A DNA stretch of 64,000 nucleotides from SIG440 sp045586925 (GTDB lineage: Bacteria; Bacillota; Clostridia; Monoglobales; Monoglobaceae). The position numbers and the translations under genes are program-made. The stretch covers positions 168,501 to 232,500 of the forward strand of contig JAZNBG010000012.1 of the NCBI GenBank assembly GCA_045586925.1. The letters are read 5' to 3'. Below are positions 1 to 6,909 of the stretch, one piece after another. Below the pieces are notes generated by a model. It searched no databases. It had not been told where the DNA came from and worked only from the letters and a program-made list of their open reading frames with translations. The first letter of the stretch is position 1. Each line of letters opens with the position of its first letter.

Positions 1-2
1 CT

Positions 3-1160
3 AAAGATGATACGATATTATATAAAAATGAGGCAATGAATTTCCAAATTGAAATACCTACGAGCTGGTATGGTATGTATATTGCAGATGAAACACAAGT
101 CGATGATAATTATATAGCATTTAAGCATAAAAGAATTGCAGAAAAACATAACGGCATGGGAACATTGCTCTATGTTATGATGTTGCCTGATTCCGAAATA
201 GATGAGTATTTGAATATGGTTGGGAATCAAACTGTTATGTGGCGAAATCAGGAATACGGCTATATTTTGGGCAGACCTACAGATGTTCAAGTGCCTATCT
301 TTGCAGATAGCGACGAAGAAGATGTTATGCTTGCCGAGGAATATCAAAAACTGTATAAAGATATTTCAATCATCGAATCAACCTTTTCATTAATAAAAGA
401 TGTTGATGTTCCTGTTATAACTAATGCTGAAAATATGTCTTATGCACAAATTAGGGACTTACAAAGACAGGTAAACAATGGACACTTTCCGTGGCGATTA
501 GACTATGAGCAGGTTGTTCAAAGCTTTCTTTCCAGTAAAGGAATTGATGTTGAAAGTGGCAGAATAACAGAACTCGCAGGTGGCGGTAGTGCAGGAGGAA
601 TTTCGTTAACTTATACTGTTGGAGAAAAGGAATACACTCAAATATACTCAGTTGAATTGTTTCAACCAATAGATAAAACCGAAAGCGGTATTTGGATAGT
701 AAGGGCATTTAATGATATCACTGCTGATACCATTGAAAGAGTGCGGAATAAAGAATTATTGCTACTGTCAAAAGATAACATACAATTCAAATTAAATGCT
801 GATGTATCCACGATTGACAAAGAACCTATTAGTGAGCAAGAAGGTCGCGGTGATGGTTTTCGTTGGATAGACTATTCCTACGAAGATGTTTTAGTAACGG
901 CTTTAATTGGAGATGATAATTCAACTCGGATTATTAATATATCCACAACCTCAAACAATTATAAAACACCAAGAAATATAAAAGTTGGAGATACATTGCA
1001 AAAGCTACAAGAAAACTATCCTGAAGATTTAACAAAGGCTTTATCCGATGAAGTATGCTATGTATACGTGCCGCAAAGCATCGGGGTTAATAGAATATAC
1101 TTTTATCTTGAAAAGAATATTATAACAAAAATAGTTATAGAAAATGGGATCGATGGTTAG
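3..1160 (+). CDS. Hypothetical protein, 5' end cut by window edge
   Basis: I do not recognise this protein. The reading frame stays open from the first methionine (base 36) back to base 3, so the true start very probably lies upstream of the window and the gene is partial; about 385 residues are visible. It contains a short Gly-rich stretch (GGGSAGG) near the middle and otherwise looks like a mixed alpha/beta soluble domain with no membrane helix. The stop is 35 bases before the next ATG, so it is probably co-transcribed with the exported protein that follows. Function cannot be inferred. Confidence 0.75.
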   Translation, partial: KDDTILYKNEAMNFQIEIPTSWYGMYIADETQVDDNYIAFKHKRIAEKHNGMGTLLYVMMLPDSEIDEYLNMVGNQTVMWRNQEYGYILGRPTDVQVPIFADSDEEDVMLAEEYQKLYKDISIIESTFSLIKDVDVPVITNAENMSYAQIRDLQRQVNNGHFPWRLDYEQVVQSFLSSKGIDVESGRITELAGGGSAGGISLTYTVGEKEYTQIYSVELFQPIDKTESGIWIVRAFNDITADTIERVRNKELLLLSKDNIQFKLNADVSTIDKEPISEQEGRGDGFRWIDYSYEDVLVTALIGDDNSTRIINISTTSNNYKTPRNIKVGDTLQKLQENYPEDLTKALSDEVCYVYVPQSIGVNRIYFYLEKNIITKIVIENGIDG

Positions 1161-1195
1161 ATGCAGAAGCAGTTTTAAAAAAGGATGTGAAAGTG

Positions 1196-2164
1196 ATGAA
1201 AAAAACTCTATTGATAATCTTAGCTTTGCTTAGTTTCTTAATGTTTTCGATTACAGTATTTGCAGGTGATGTTCCTGAAGGCTTATTGAGTAATGATAAT
1301 GCACAAGTCTTTTTCGGAGAAGTGCTTAATTATAACGATAATACAGTTACGGTTTGCCCTCGTGTCAAAATCAAAGGCGATGTTTTAACCGGAACAAAAC
1401 AGATTTATGATAAGCCATGTCCTGTAGGGAATTTCAAAGTCATAGCAGGAAATGTTTATCTCTTTACATATTTCGATGAAAACAACGAAACATACATCTT
1501 TGAAGTTACAAGCTATGATACGGCTACACTCAAATTAAAAGGCATACAAGGAGATATGTGGGAACGCTTCCAAAAATATCTCAACGATGGAGAATATGAA
1601 AAAGCCGAGCAAGAAAGAATTGACAAAATAAATGCTACTCTTACTGAAGAAGGAGATGAAATTTCTTTAACAGCACTGTTGGGTGCAAAAAAAGAAAAAT
1701 GCGATAAAATAAAAATTCACTTGAACGGAGTAACTGAAGGATTTGAAATTGACAAAGAAGAATTCTTTGAATTAGCTGAAGATATTTATCTTACAGACAT
1801 CAAAAATGAACTTGCTCAAACAAGAGATAGTTTTCACATTATAGCTTATGAGGGCGAAAAAACATACACAGTAAATATGTGGGATAGATGCTTGGTCGGT
1901 GGTAGTAGAGTTGCAATGTATAGTGCTCCTACGGGAGATTATACGATTAAAGCTTCAGATTACGAAAAGTTAGTTTCATTATTCCCTGAAGATGCAAAAG
2001 TAAAATTACCGCCATTGAACAACCCACCTGCAAACTTTTTGTATTGGGTTATTAATAATCCATTAGAAGCAATGGTGATTGGAATTATAATATTTGTTGT
2101 ATGTGTAGGCGCTATCGTGTTGCTTGTCGGATATATGATTGGCAGAAAAAGAAAAATGAAATAA
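1196..2164 (+). CDS. Exported, membrane-anchored hypothetical protein
   Basis: The N-terminus is a classic signal peptide: two lysines, then a hydrophobic run ending near VFAG. The C-terminus has one long hydrophobic helix (about residues 290-314) followed by a basic tail (GRKRKMK). This predicts an extracytoplasmic domain of about 260 residues anchored by its C-terminal helix. The frame can be extended to a GTG at 1187, but the ATG at 1196 lies about 10 bases after AAGGA and gives a normal signal peptide, so I chose it. It follows the unknown gene at 3-1160 closely and ends at a clear terminator. No domain family is recognised. Confidence 0.8.
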   Translation: MKKTLLIILALLSFLMFSITVFAGDVPEGLLSNDNAQVFFGEVLNYNDNTVTVCPRVKIKGDVLTGTKQIYDKPCPVGNFKVIAGNVYLFTYFDENNETYIFEVTSYDTATLKLKGIQGDMWERFQKYLNDGEYEKAEQERIDKINATLTEEGDEISLTALLGAKKEKCDKIKIHLNGVTEGFEIDKEEFFELAEDIYLTDIKNELAQTRDSFHIIAYEGEKTYTVNMWDRCLVGGSRVAMYSAPTGDYTIKASDYEKLVSLFPEDAKVKLPPLNNPPANFLYWVINNPLEAMVIGIIIFVVCVGAIVLLVGYMIGRKRKMK

Positions 2165-2184
2165 TATATAATTTATATCTTAAT

Positions 2185-2227
2185 GATGTCGTATAATGGA
2201 CAACTATCCAGCGTGCGACATCGTTTT
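2185..2227 (+). terminator. Intrinsic terminator after the exported protein
   Basis: Stem GATGTCG (2185-2191) pairs with CGACATC (2216-2222) and is followed by GTTTTTGTT. It ends the two-gene unit upstream. Confidence 0.65.
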
Positions 2228-2244
2228 TGTTACACAAATGTAAT

Positions 2245-2273
2245 TTGACAACCACAATATATAGTGGTATTAT
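2245..2273 (+). promoter_or_regulatory. Promoter with a dyad in its spacer
   Basis: TTGACA (2245-2250), a 17-base spacer and TATTAT (2268-2273). The spacer contains ACCAC(N8)GTGGT, a dyad that overlaps the space between -35 and -10 and could be an operator. It would drive the small ORF at 2528 and the XRE-like regulator at 2655. The rest of 2274-2527 holds a short CTAG-centred inverted repeat and no convincing gene. Confidence 0.65.
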
Positions 2274-2527
2274 ATGATTGTAGGCACTAAACAGCCTGCC
2301 ATATTTAATATTAATTTATGCGTGGGGTTCCCGGGATTGAGTAATCAATTCTAGCATACTAGATGTCGTGATTGTACTTAAATAAGAGTGTGGACAAAAG
2401 TCCAAAATAATTTTAACAAAGATAGTGAGTGAATATACCTTGTATATTTGCACTCATAAAAACAAAATGAATGAAAACGGTTTTGCTGTTGGATGTCTCT
2501 TTCATCAAAATTCCGGAGGTGATGCCT

Positions 2528-2635
2528 ATGTTCTTTACTGAAAACCAAAAGAAACAAATGGCATATAAAAGTTCTGTAGCAGTTGGCAGAATGTTTAGTG
2601 TATCTACAGCTACCTCCGACAACAAAACTCAATAA
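2528..2635 (+). CDS. 35-aa small protein
   Basis: An ATG lies 8 bases after a strong GGAGG (2515-2519) and opens a 35-codon frame with a hydrophilic Ser/Thr/Lys-rich product. It sits between the dyad promoter at 2245 and the XRE-like regulator at 2655. The quality of the ribosome binding site is the main reason to believe it. The product is unrecognised; it could be a leader peptide or a small element-encoded protein. Confidence 0.45.
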   Translation: MFFTENQKKQMAYKSSVAVGRMFSVSTATSDNKTQ

Positions 2636-2654
2636 CATATAGGTTCGTTTACAT

Positions 2655-3077
2655 ATGGGTAAGCGCAACAATAGCTTAACCCAATGCACAACCTTATATG
2701 TAAAAATGGAAAGATATTATGATGAACGAAAAGAGTTTGTCATAAAACGAAGACAAATATTACGGATTGATGCAGTTTTCGAAGTAATTACGGGAATTAG
2801 TCGGTCTGTATATTGCAGAATTGGTAAAGGCCAATCAAGGCCTGCTCTAAAAACGATTGTAACATTCTGCATCTCAATGATGTTATCGCCATCTGAGAGC
2901 TATGAACTCATTGAGCTAGCAGGATACAAACTTTCAAAAGATTATCCGGTGGATAGGGAGTATATGTATTTACTTGACAACCATCGTGATGGCGACACTG
3001 AAGAATGTAATGATTATTTAAAAAGCAAGAAAATTGCAAAAAGACACCATTTAGGAATAATAGGAAGAGAAAAGTAA
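2655..3077 (+). CDS. XRE-like helix-turn-helix regulator
   Basis: A 140-aa protein. Residues about 40-95 resemble an XRE/Cro-type helix-turn-helix with a turn-like TGISRSVYCRIGKG, then a helix typical of regulators on conjugative elements (SPSESYELIELAGYKLS). The N-terminal start is uncertain: ATG 2655 and ATG 2706 both lack a good Shine-Dalgarno site. It precedes the replication and transfer genes of the element and ends at a perfect 15-bp terminator. It is a plausible repressor acting on the dyads at 2250-2268 and 3279-3292, by position only. Confidence 0.6.
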   Translation: MGKRNNSLTQCTTLYVKMERYYDERKEFVIKRRQILRIDAVFEVITGISRSVYCRIGKGQSRPALKTIVTFCISMMLSPSESYELIELAGYKLSKDYPVDREYMYLLDNHRDGDTEECNDYLKSKKIAKRHHLGIIGREK

Positions 3078-3080
3078 CGG

Positions 3081-3120
3081 ATTACCGTGTATGATTTTTA
3101 TCATACACGGTAATTTTTTT
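3081..3120 (+). terminator. Strong intrinsic terminator after the XRE-like gene
   Basis: Perfect 15-bp stem (3081-3095 with 3100-3114), four-base T loop, followed by seven Ts. Just beyond it lies a 7-bp dyad GTTGTTT-ACT-AAACAAC (3130-3146). Confidence 0.9.
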
Positions 3121-3245
3121 AAATTTATTGTTGTTTACTAAACAACTTTTGGAACGCAATTATGATATTTTTAAGGCATATAAAAATTAAAAAATCCATT
3201 CAAGCCCTTATTAACACTGGTTTTTTTGATGTTGCTTACTAAAAA

Positions 3246-3292
3246 TTTACAGGATGTTTTTCCGCTTGTATAATGGCATTGTAAGCTTACAA
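3246..3292 (+). promoter_or_regulatory. Promoter plus palindromic operator for the replication/transfer genes
   Basis: TTTACA (3246-3251), 17-base spacer, TATAAT (3269-3274). Immediately downstream, where transcription should begin, is a perfect 14-bp palindrome TTGTAAGCTTACAA (3279-3292), a likely repressor site. An AAAGGAGG ribosome binding site follows for the gene at 3321. Confidence 0.75.
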
Positions 3293-3320
3293 AAATCTAA
3301 AAAAGGAGGACATTATACTT

Positions 3321-3638
3321 ATGAAACTTCAAGATTTAATAATTGATCCCAGAAGCTTAGGTAACAAGCTATGGCTTGTTGATGTAGCTCCTGTGTATGA
3401 GTACCAGGATAACAAACGTACAGAAAATATCACCGGTTACCGCTACACAGTTGCAATGCCTGAAAAAGCTCTTGAAAAAATCAATATCAAGATTGACGGC
3501 AGACAGCTTGTGGAAAAACCAAACGGTTATGCGGAAGTTACATTTACAGGGCTTGAGCTGTCATTGTATATGATGAACAATCAGCCGCAGGTCAAGGCAA
3601 CTGCAACAGGTATAACATTGGTTAATAACAAAGCTTAA
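3321..3638 (+). CDS. DUF961/YdcP-like element protein
   Basis: 105 residues, beta-rich, with patterns (YRYTVAMP near residue 37, VTFTGLELSLYM near 75, then KATATGITLV) that resemble the small DUF961/YdcP proteins found directly upstream of the coupling protein and relaxase in Tn916/ICEBs1-type elements. It has a good AAGGAGG site. It lies between the operator promoter and the origin hairpin, just before Rep. Its role is not established; assistance of DNA processing or single-strand binding is a guess from position. Confidence 0.55.
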   Translation: MKLQDLIIDPRSLGNKLWLVDVAPVYEYQDNKRTENITGYRYTVAMPEKALEKINIKIDGRQLVEKPNGYAEVTFTGLELSLYMMNNQPQVKATATGITLVNNKA

Positions 3639-3645
3639 AGGCTAT

Positions 3646-3688
3646 CGGCACGGCGGAGATTTTTCTTAAAAAAAGATTTGCCGTGCCG
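3646..3688 (+). repeat. 9-bp-stem hairpin beside the origin
   Basis: CGGCACGGC (3646-3654) pairs with GCCGTGCCG (3680-3688) across an AT-rich 25-base loop. It begins just after the DUF961-like stop codon and ends two bases before the origin hairpin. It may be part of the origin (a Rep-binding or single-strand-origin structure) or a weak terminator without a T-run. Confidence 0.6.
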
Positions 3689-3690
3689 CA

Positions 3691-3725
3691 TAACCCATAA
3701 GGGTTAGTATTACCCTTATGGGTTA
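3691..3725 (+). other. CRESS-type replication/nicking origin hairpin (TAGTATTAC)
   Basis: A perfect 14-bp stem, TAACCCATAAGGGT (3691-3704) with ACCCTTATGGGTTA (3712-3725), displays the loop TAGTATT. Loop plus stem base read TAGTATTAC (3705-3713), the nonanucleotide nicked by circovirus and nanovirus Reps (geminiviruses use TAATATTAC). The gene for a HUH/SF3-helicase Rep starts 32 bases downstream. By homology nicking would fall between T3711 and A3712. This is the double-strand origin and possibly the transfer origin of the element. Confidence 0.85.
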
Positions 3726-3757
3726 GATGTAGCATGTAGCAGAAAAGGAGGCTACAT

Positions 3758-4720
3758 ATGTCAAATTCACAATCACGCAAATGGACATTGGTAATAAACA
3801 ATCCGCTAGAGTGTGAGCTTACACACGAGCGTATATGCGAAATATTGATGAGATTTTTTCCTGACTATTTCTGTTTAGCGGATGAGATTGCAAAAACCGG
3901 AACCTTTCATACACATATTTTTATATACTCCCACTCTCCTATCAGATTTAACACAATCAAAAACCGTTTTCCTATTGCACATATTGAAAAAGCATTGGGG
4001 AGTGCAAAGGATAACAGAGATTACATATTAAAATCAGGAAAATGGGAAAATGATGAAAAGTCTGAAACAAGTGTTGAAGGTAGCTTTTACGAATACGGAA
4101 CCTTGCCAAAGGAACGAGATGAAAACAATCCTAAAATGAGTAAGCTGCTTGAAAACATCCGTGACGGAAAACAAACAACAGAGATCATAGACGCTGCTCC
4201 CGAATTTGCTTTTCGAATTCGTGATATTGATGCTCTCCGTCAGGTTTTGAATTCAGAAAAATATTTGTGCGAAAACAGAGATTTGTATGTAACATATATT
4301 TTTGGTGCAAGCGGAACAGGAAAAACAAGAAGCATATACCAAAAGCATAATGCCAAAGACATTTGCAGAATAACAAATTATCGCGTAGGTAAAGGAATAA
4401 ATTTTGACGGATATACAAATCAGGGGGTTTTGGTGTTTGAGGAATTTAATTCACAGATACCCATTGAAGAAATGCTTAACTATCTTGATATTTATCCCCT
4501 GAGCCTACCTGCAAGATATACAGATAGAACAGCATGTTACAAAACAGTGTATATTACATCAAATATTCCTCTTTCAGAGCAGTACAAAAAAGTACAAAAA
4601 GAAAGGCCCGAAACATGGAATGCATTTTTGAGAAGAATACACAAGGTTTTGGAATATAAGAAAGACGGAGCGATTATAGAAAGGAGTGCAGACTTATGGA
4701 CAACAACGAAAAATTCTTAA
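3758..4720 (+). CDS. CRESS-type Rep: HUH endonuclease plus superfamily-3 helicase
   Basis: 320 aa. The N-terminal HUH nuclease has all three rolling-circle motifs: motif I WTLVINNP (9-16), motif II HTH (51-53) for the metal, and motif III Y89xxK92, with Tyr89 the nicking residue. The C-terminal part is an SF3 helicase: Walker A GASGTGKT (183-190), Walker B VLVFEEF (224-230) and motif C ITSN (266-269). This is the architecture of geminivirus/circovirus Reps and of bacterial rolling-circle plasmid relatives. It should nick the TAGTATTAC hairpin just upstream. AGGAGG lies 6 bases before the ATG. The 3' end overlaps the coupling ATPase by 25 bases, so the two are translationally linked. It may double as the relaxase. 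Confidence 0.9.
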   Translation: MSNSQSRKWTLVINNPLECELTHERICEILMRFFPDYFCLADEIAKTGTFHTHIFIYSHSPIRFNTIKNRFPIAHIEKALGSAKDNRDYILKSGKWENDEKSETSVEGSFYEYGTLPKERDENNPKMSKLLENIRDGKQTTEIIDAAPEFAFRIRDIDALRQVLNSEKYLCENRDLYVTYIFGASGTGKTRSIYQKHNAKDICRITNYRVGKGINFDGYTNQGVLVFEEFNSQIPIEEMLNYLDIYPLSLPARYTDRTACYKTVYITSNIPLSEQYKKVQKERPETWNAFLRRIHKVLEYKKDGAIIERSADLWTTTKNS

Positions 4721-6006
4721 TTCAAAGAAAAACAAGACTAAGATATCAGTGGTTAAGATTTAAAACAGGATTTTGCGGTTTATTTACCAATTGGATTAAA
4801 GCTTTGATAGCGGTAACATATATACTGTTTGTGGTTTTGTTCTGGCAGTTCAAGGAAAGCATCATTTACATAAACAATGAGGATATCTTTGGAGCAGCCA
4901 ACAAGATAACAGTTGAGTTGGCATTTCCGATTATATTTATCGCTTTATTTGCAGCCTTAATCATATTTCTTGGCACACCATTTGGAGCAAAAGAAATAAA
5001 TGAACGATTGCTTAGAACCGGGCTTGTAAATCACGCAGGCGAAACACCGCTTTTAATCCAAAAAAGCTATGATAAGTCAAATTGCGTAACCACAATGGAG
5101 TTTGAATCCAATGGCATTCCTTTATGCGATTGGGAGAATAACAAGGAAAACATTGAAACGATTTTAAATGTGTATATTGATGAGATTAAACAGGGCAAAC
5201 GAAGAAACAGAATTATATTAAATACAGTTTCGGGAGATATTCAAATTCCGTGGGCAGTAGATTGGAAAGATGAATACTTAAGAAACAAGGATTTTGAAAT
5301 TATTTTAGGAAGAGGTTTGCTTAAGGATATATCCGTTGATCTGAATAAAATCCCGCACATTTTAATTGGTGGCTCCACGGGTTCAGGAAAAAGTTTTTTG
5401 CTTAAGCATTTGCTTTTACAATGTTTTAAAAAAGGTGCAGAGGTTCATATAGCAGACTTTAAGGGTGGAGTTGACTTCTATAGAAAATGGCGTGAAAAAT
5501 GCACATTCATTATGGATAAAACCAAGCTGTTGGAAGATCTTGAAAACTTAATCAACGAACTTGAAAGAAGAAAGAAAATATTAACAGGGACTTCTTGTTC
5601 AAACATCAAAGTTTATAACGGGCTATTTCTTTATGCTGGATTAAAGCGTATTATTTTTGCTTGTGATGAGGTCGCAGAGCTTTTAGATAAAACCGGACTT
5701 TCCAAAGAGGATAAGGAACTTATATCACAAATTGAAAACAAGATTTCCATTATTGCAAGACAAGGCAGAGCTTTTGGAATACATCTTATCCTTGCAACAC
5801 AAAGACCTGATGCAAATATCCTGCCCGGACAAATCCGAAACAATATTGATTACAGAGTGTGCGGAAGAGCTGACACAGTATTGTCACAGATTATTCTTGA
5901 CAACACGAAAGCAGCAGACGAAATTCCAAAACACACACAGGGCAGATTCATTACCCATGACGGTCAAATATTCCAAGGGTATATGTATGATGAAGCATCA
6001 TTATAA
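4696..6006 (+). CDS. FtsK/TcpA-type DNA translocase (coupling protein)
   Basis: 436 aa. Two membrane helices at about 36-52 and 76-93 are followed by a RecA-like motor: Walker A GGSTGSGKS (225-233), Walker B IIFACDE (319-325) and an FtsK-type ATQRPDA segment. This is the layout of TcpA/YdcQ coupling proteins, which bring a relaxase-DNA complex to a conjugation channel; chromosomal FtsK/SpoIIIE are much longer and carry a gamma domain, absent here. It overlaps the rep gene by 25 bases. No type IV secretion genes are present in the window, so the element would need a helper conjugation system. Confidence 0.85.
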   Translation: MDNNEKFLIQRKTRLRYQWLRFKTGFCGLFTNWIKALIAVTYILFVVLFWQFKESIIYINNEDIFGAANKITVELAFPIIFIALFAALIIFLGTPFGAKEINERLLRTGLVNHAGETPLLIQKSYDKSNCVTTMEFESNGIPLCDWENNKENIETILNVYIDEIKQGKRRNRIILNTVSGDIQIPWAVDWKDEYLRNKDFEIILGRGLLKDISVDLNKIPHILIGGSTGSGKSFLLKHLLLQCFKKGAEVHIADFKGGVDFYRKWREKCTFIMDKTKLLEDLENLINELERRKKILTGTSCSNIKVYNGLFLYAGLKRIIFACDEVAELLDKTGLSKEDKELISQIENKISIIARQGRAFGIHLILATQRPDANILPGQIRNNIDYRVCGRADTVLSQIILDNTKAADEIPKHTQGRFITHDGQIFQGYMYDEASL

Positions 6007-6039
6007 CTGATATCTTAAGTCGGCGAAAGGAGCGCCGAT

Positions 6040-6192
6040 ATGGCAGAAAAGAAAATAAAAATACCACAATATGAAATTGAAGCTTTAGCTCGCTGTTTTC
6101 TTCCTGACATATTGGCGTTCTATGAATCCGAGAAAGGTCAGAAAGAATCAGACGAGTTGGAAGAAGCAAAGCAAAAAGAGGTAGCCGGATGA
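6040..6192 (+). CDS. 50-aa acidic small protein of the element
   Basis: ATG is preceded by GAAAGGAG at about 8 bases and opens a 50-codon frame. The product begins MAEKKIKIPQYEIEALARCF and ends in a charged Glu/Lys helix. Short proteins of this kind commonly follow the coupling-protein gene in Firmicutes integrative elements, but I know no function. It begins 33 bases after the coupling ATPase and its stop codon lies inside the loop of the terminator hairpin. Confidence 0.7.
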   Translation: MAEKKIKIPQYEIEALARCFLPDILAFYESEKGQKESDELEEAKQKEVAG

Positions 6193-6209
6193 CTACCTCT
6201 TAAATCTTT
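6177..6209 (+). terminator. Terminator overlapping the stop of the 50-aa gene
   Basis: AGAGGTAG (6177-6184) pairs with CTACCTCT (6193-6200); the TGA stop is in the loop, and TAAATCTTTTT follows. Confidence 0.7.
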
Positions 6210-6212
6210 TTA

Positions 6213-6265
6213 TAAAGAAAAAACAAATCCGAATGTTTCTCCTATAAGGAAAAAGTTCGGATTTG
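6213..6265 (-). terminator. Terminator of the tRNA cluster
   Basis: CAAATCCGAA (6224-6233) pairs with TTCGGATTTG (6256-6265); on the minus strand the stem is followed by TTTTTTC. It ends transcription of the five tRNA genes to its right. Confidence 0.75.
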
Positions 6266-6272
6266 CTTTCTT

Positions 6273-6348
6273 TGGTGATCCATCCGCGATTCGAACGCGG
6301 GACACCTTGATTAAAAGTCAAGTGCTCTGCCAACTGAGCTAATGGACC
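6273..6348 (-). tRNA. tRNA-Lys(UUU)
   Basis: The cloverleaf can be drawn: acceptor GGTCCAT/ATGGATC with one G-U pair, anticodon loop CTTTTAA and an encoded CCA end. It is the last tRNA of the cluster. Its 3' end faces the mobile module, the usual position of an attachment site. Confidence 0.95.
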
Positions 6349-6367
6349 ATATTTAGTTTTAAAAATT

Positions 6368-6444
6368 TGGCTGGGCTGGCAGGACTCGAACCTACGAAAT
6401 GCCAGAGTCAAAGTCTGGTGCCTTACCGACTTGGCTACAGCCCA
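6368..6444 (-). tRNA. tRNA-Gln(UUG)
   Basis: Acceptor TGGGCTG/CAGCCCA, anticodon loop CTTTGAC (anticodon TTG), discriminator G and encoded CCA. Typical tRNA-Gln start TGGGCTGTAGCCAAG. Confidence 0.95.
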
Positions 6445-6491
6445 TTATACACAACCTTGACGTTCTTGTCCGCTGCCTACCTAAAAATTGG

Positions 6492-6569
<78 letters not shown>

Positions 6570-6586
6570 GCATAAAAAAAGCAAGG

Positions 6587-6663
<77 letters not shown>

Positions 6664-6672
6664 ATATCTTGC

Positions 6673-6746
6673 TGGAGCGGGTGATGGGAATCGAACCCAC
6701 GCAATCAGCTTGGAAGGCTGAGATTCTACCATTGAACTACACCCGC
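6673..6746 (-). tRNA. tRNA-Gly(UCC)
   Basis: Acceptor GCGGGTG/CACCCGC, anticodon loop CTTCCAA (anticodon TCC), encoded CCA. First gene of the five-tRNA transcript. Confidence 0.95.
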
Positions 6747-6784
6747 ACGTCGCTTTTGCCGCATCATACCCGACCGACTAAGTT

Positions 6785-6813
6785 ATTATAGCAACATCTT
6801 CTTGATTTGTCAA
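6785..6813 (-). promoter_or_regulatory. Promoter of the five-tRNA cluster
   Basis: On the minus strand TTGACA (6813-6808), 17-base spacer, TATAAT (6790-6785): a perfect sigma-A consensus about 40 bases before tRNA-Gly. Confidence 0.9.
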
Positions 6814-6859
6814 TACCTTTTTTTAAATTTTTAGTCTTTTTTACAAAATTTTTTAAAAC

Positions 6860-6899
6860 AAAACTCCCATATAACATTTTATCGTTCTATGGGAGTTTT
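6860..6899 (-). terminator. trpB terminator
   Basis: AAAACTCCCAT pairs with ATGGGAGTTTT; on the minus strand GTTTT follows. It lies just after the trpB stop. Confidence 0.8.
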
Positions 6900-6909
6900 A
6901 TACTATATT

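Larger units (their letters stand above)
2245..6265 (+). mobile_element. Integrative/mobilizable-element-like module (limits approximate)
   Basis: This is a compact plus-strand set: candidate operator-promoter, 35-aa ORF, XRE-like regulator, DUF961-like protein, replication-origin hairpin, CRESS-type Rep, FtsK/TcpA-like ATPase and a 50-aa ORF. It stops directly against the 3' end of a tRNA-Lys gene. Rolling-circle-initiator-type relaxases combined with TcpA-type coupling proteins are known from Firmicutes mobilizable elements. No integrase is seen inside these limits, so it may lie upstream of the window or be lost. The limits are those of the recognisable genes, not of mapped attachment sites. 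Confidence 0.6.

Noticed and set aside
5732..6010. 92-aa ORF inside the coupling-ATPase gene
   Set aside because: It lies wholly in another frame of a gene with intact Walker motifs and has no independent ribosome binding site.
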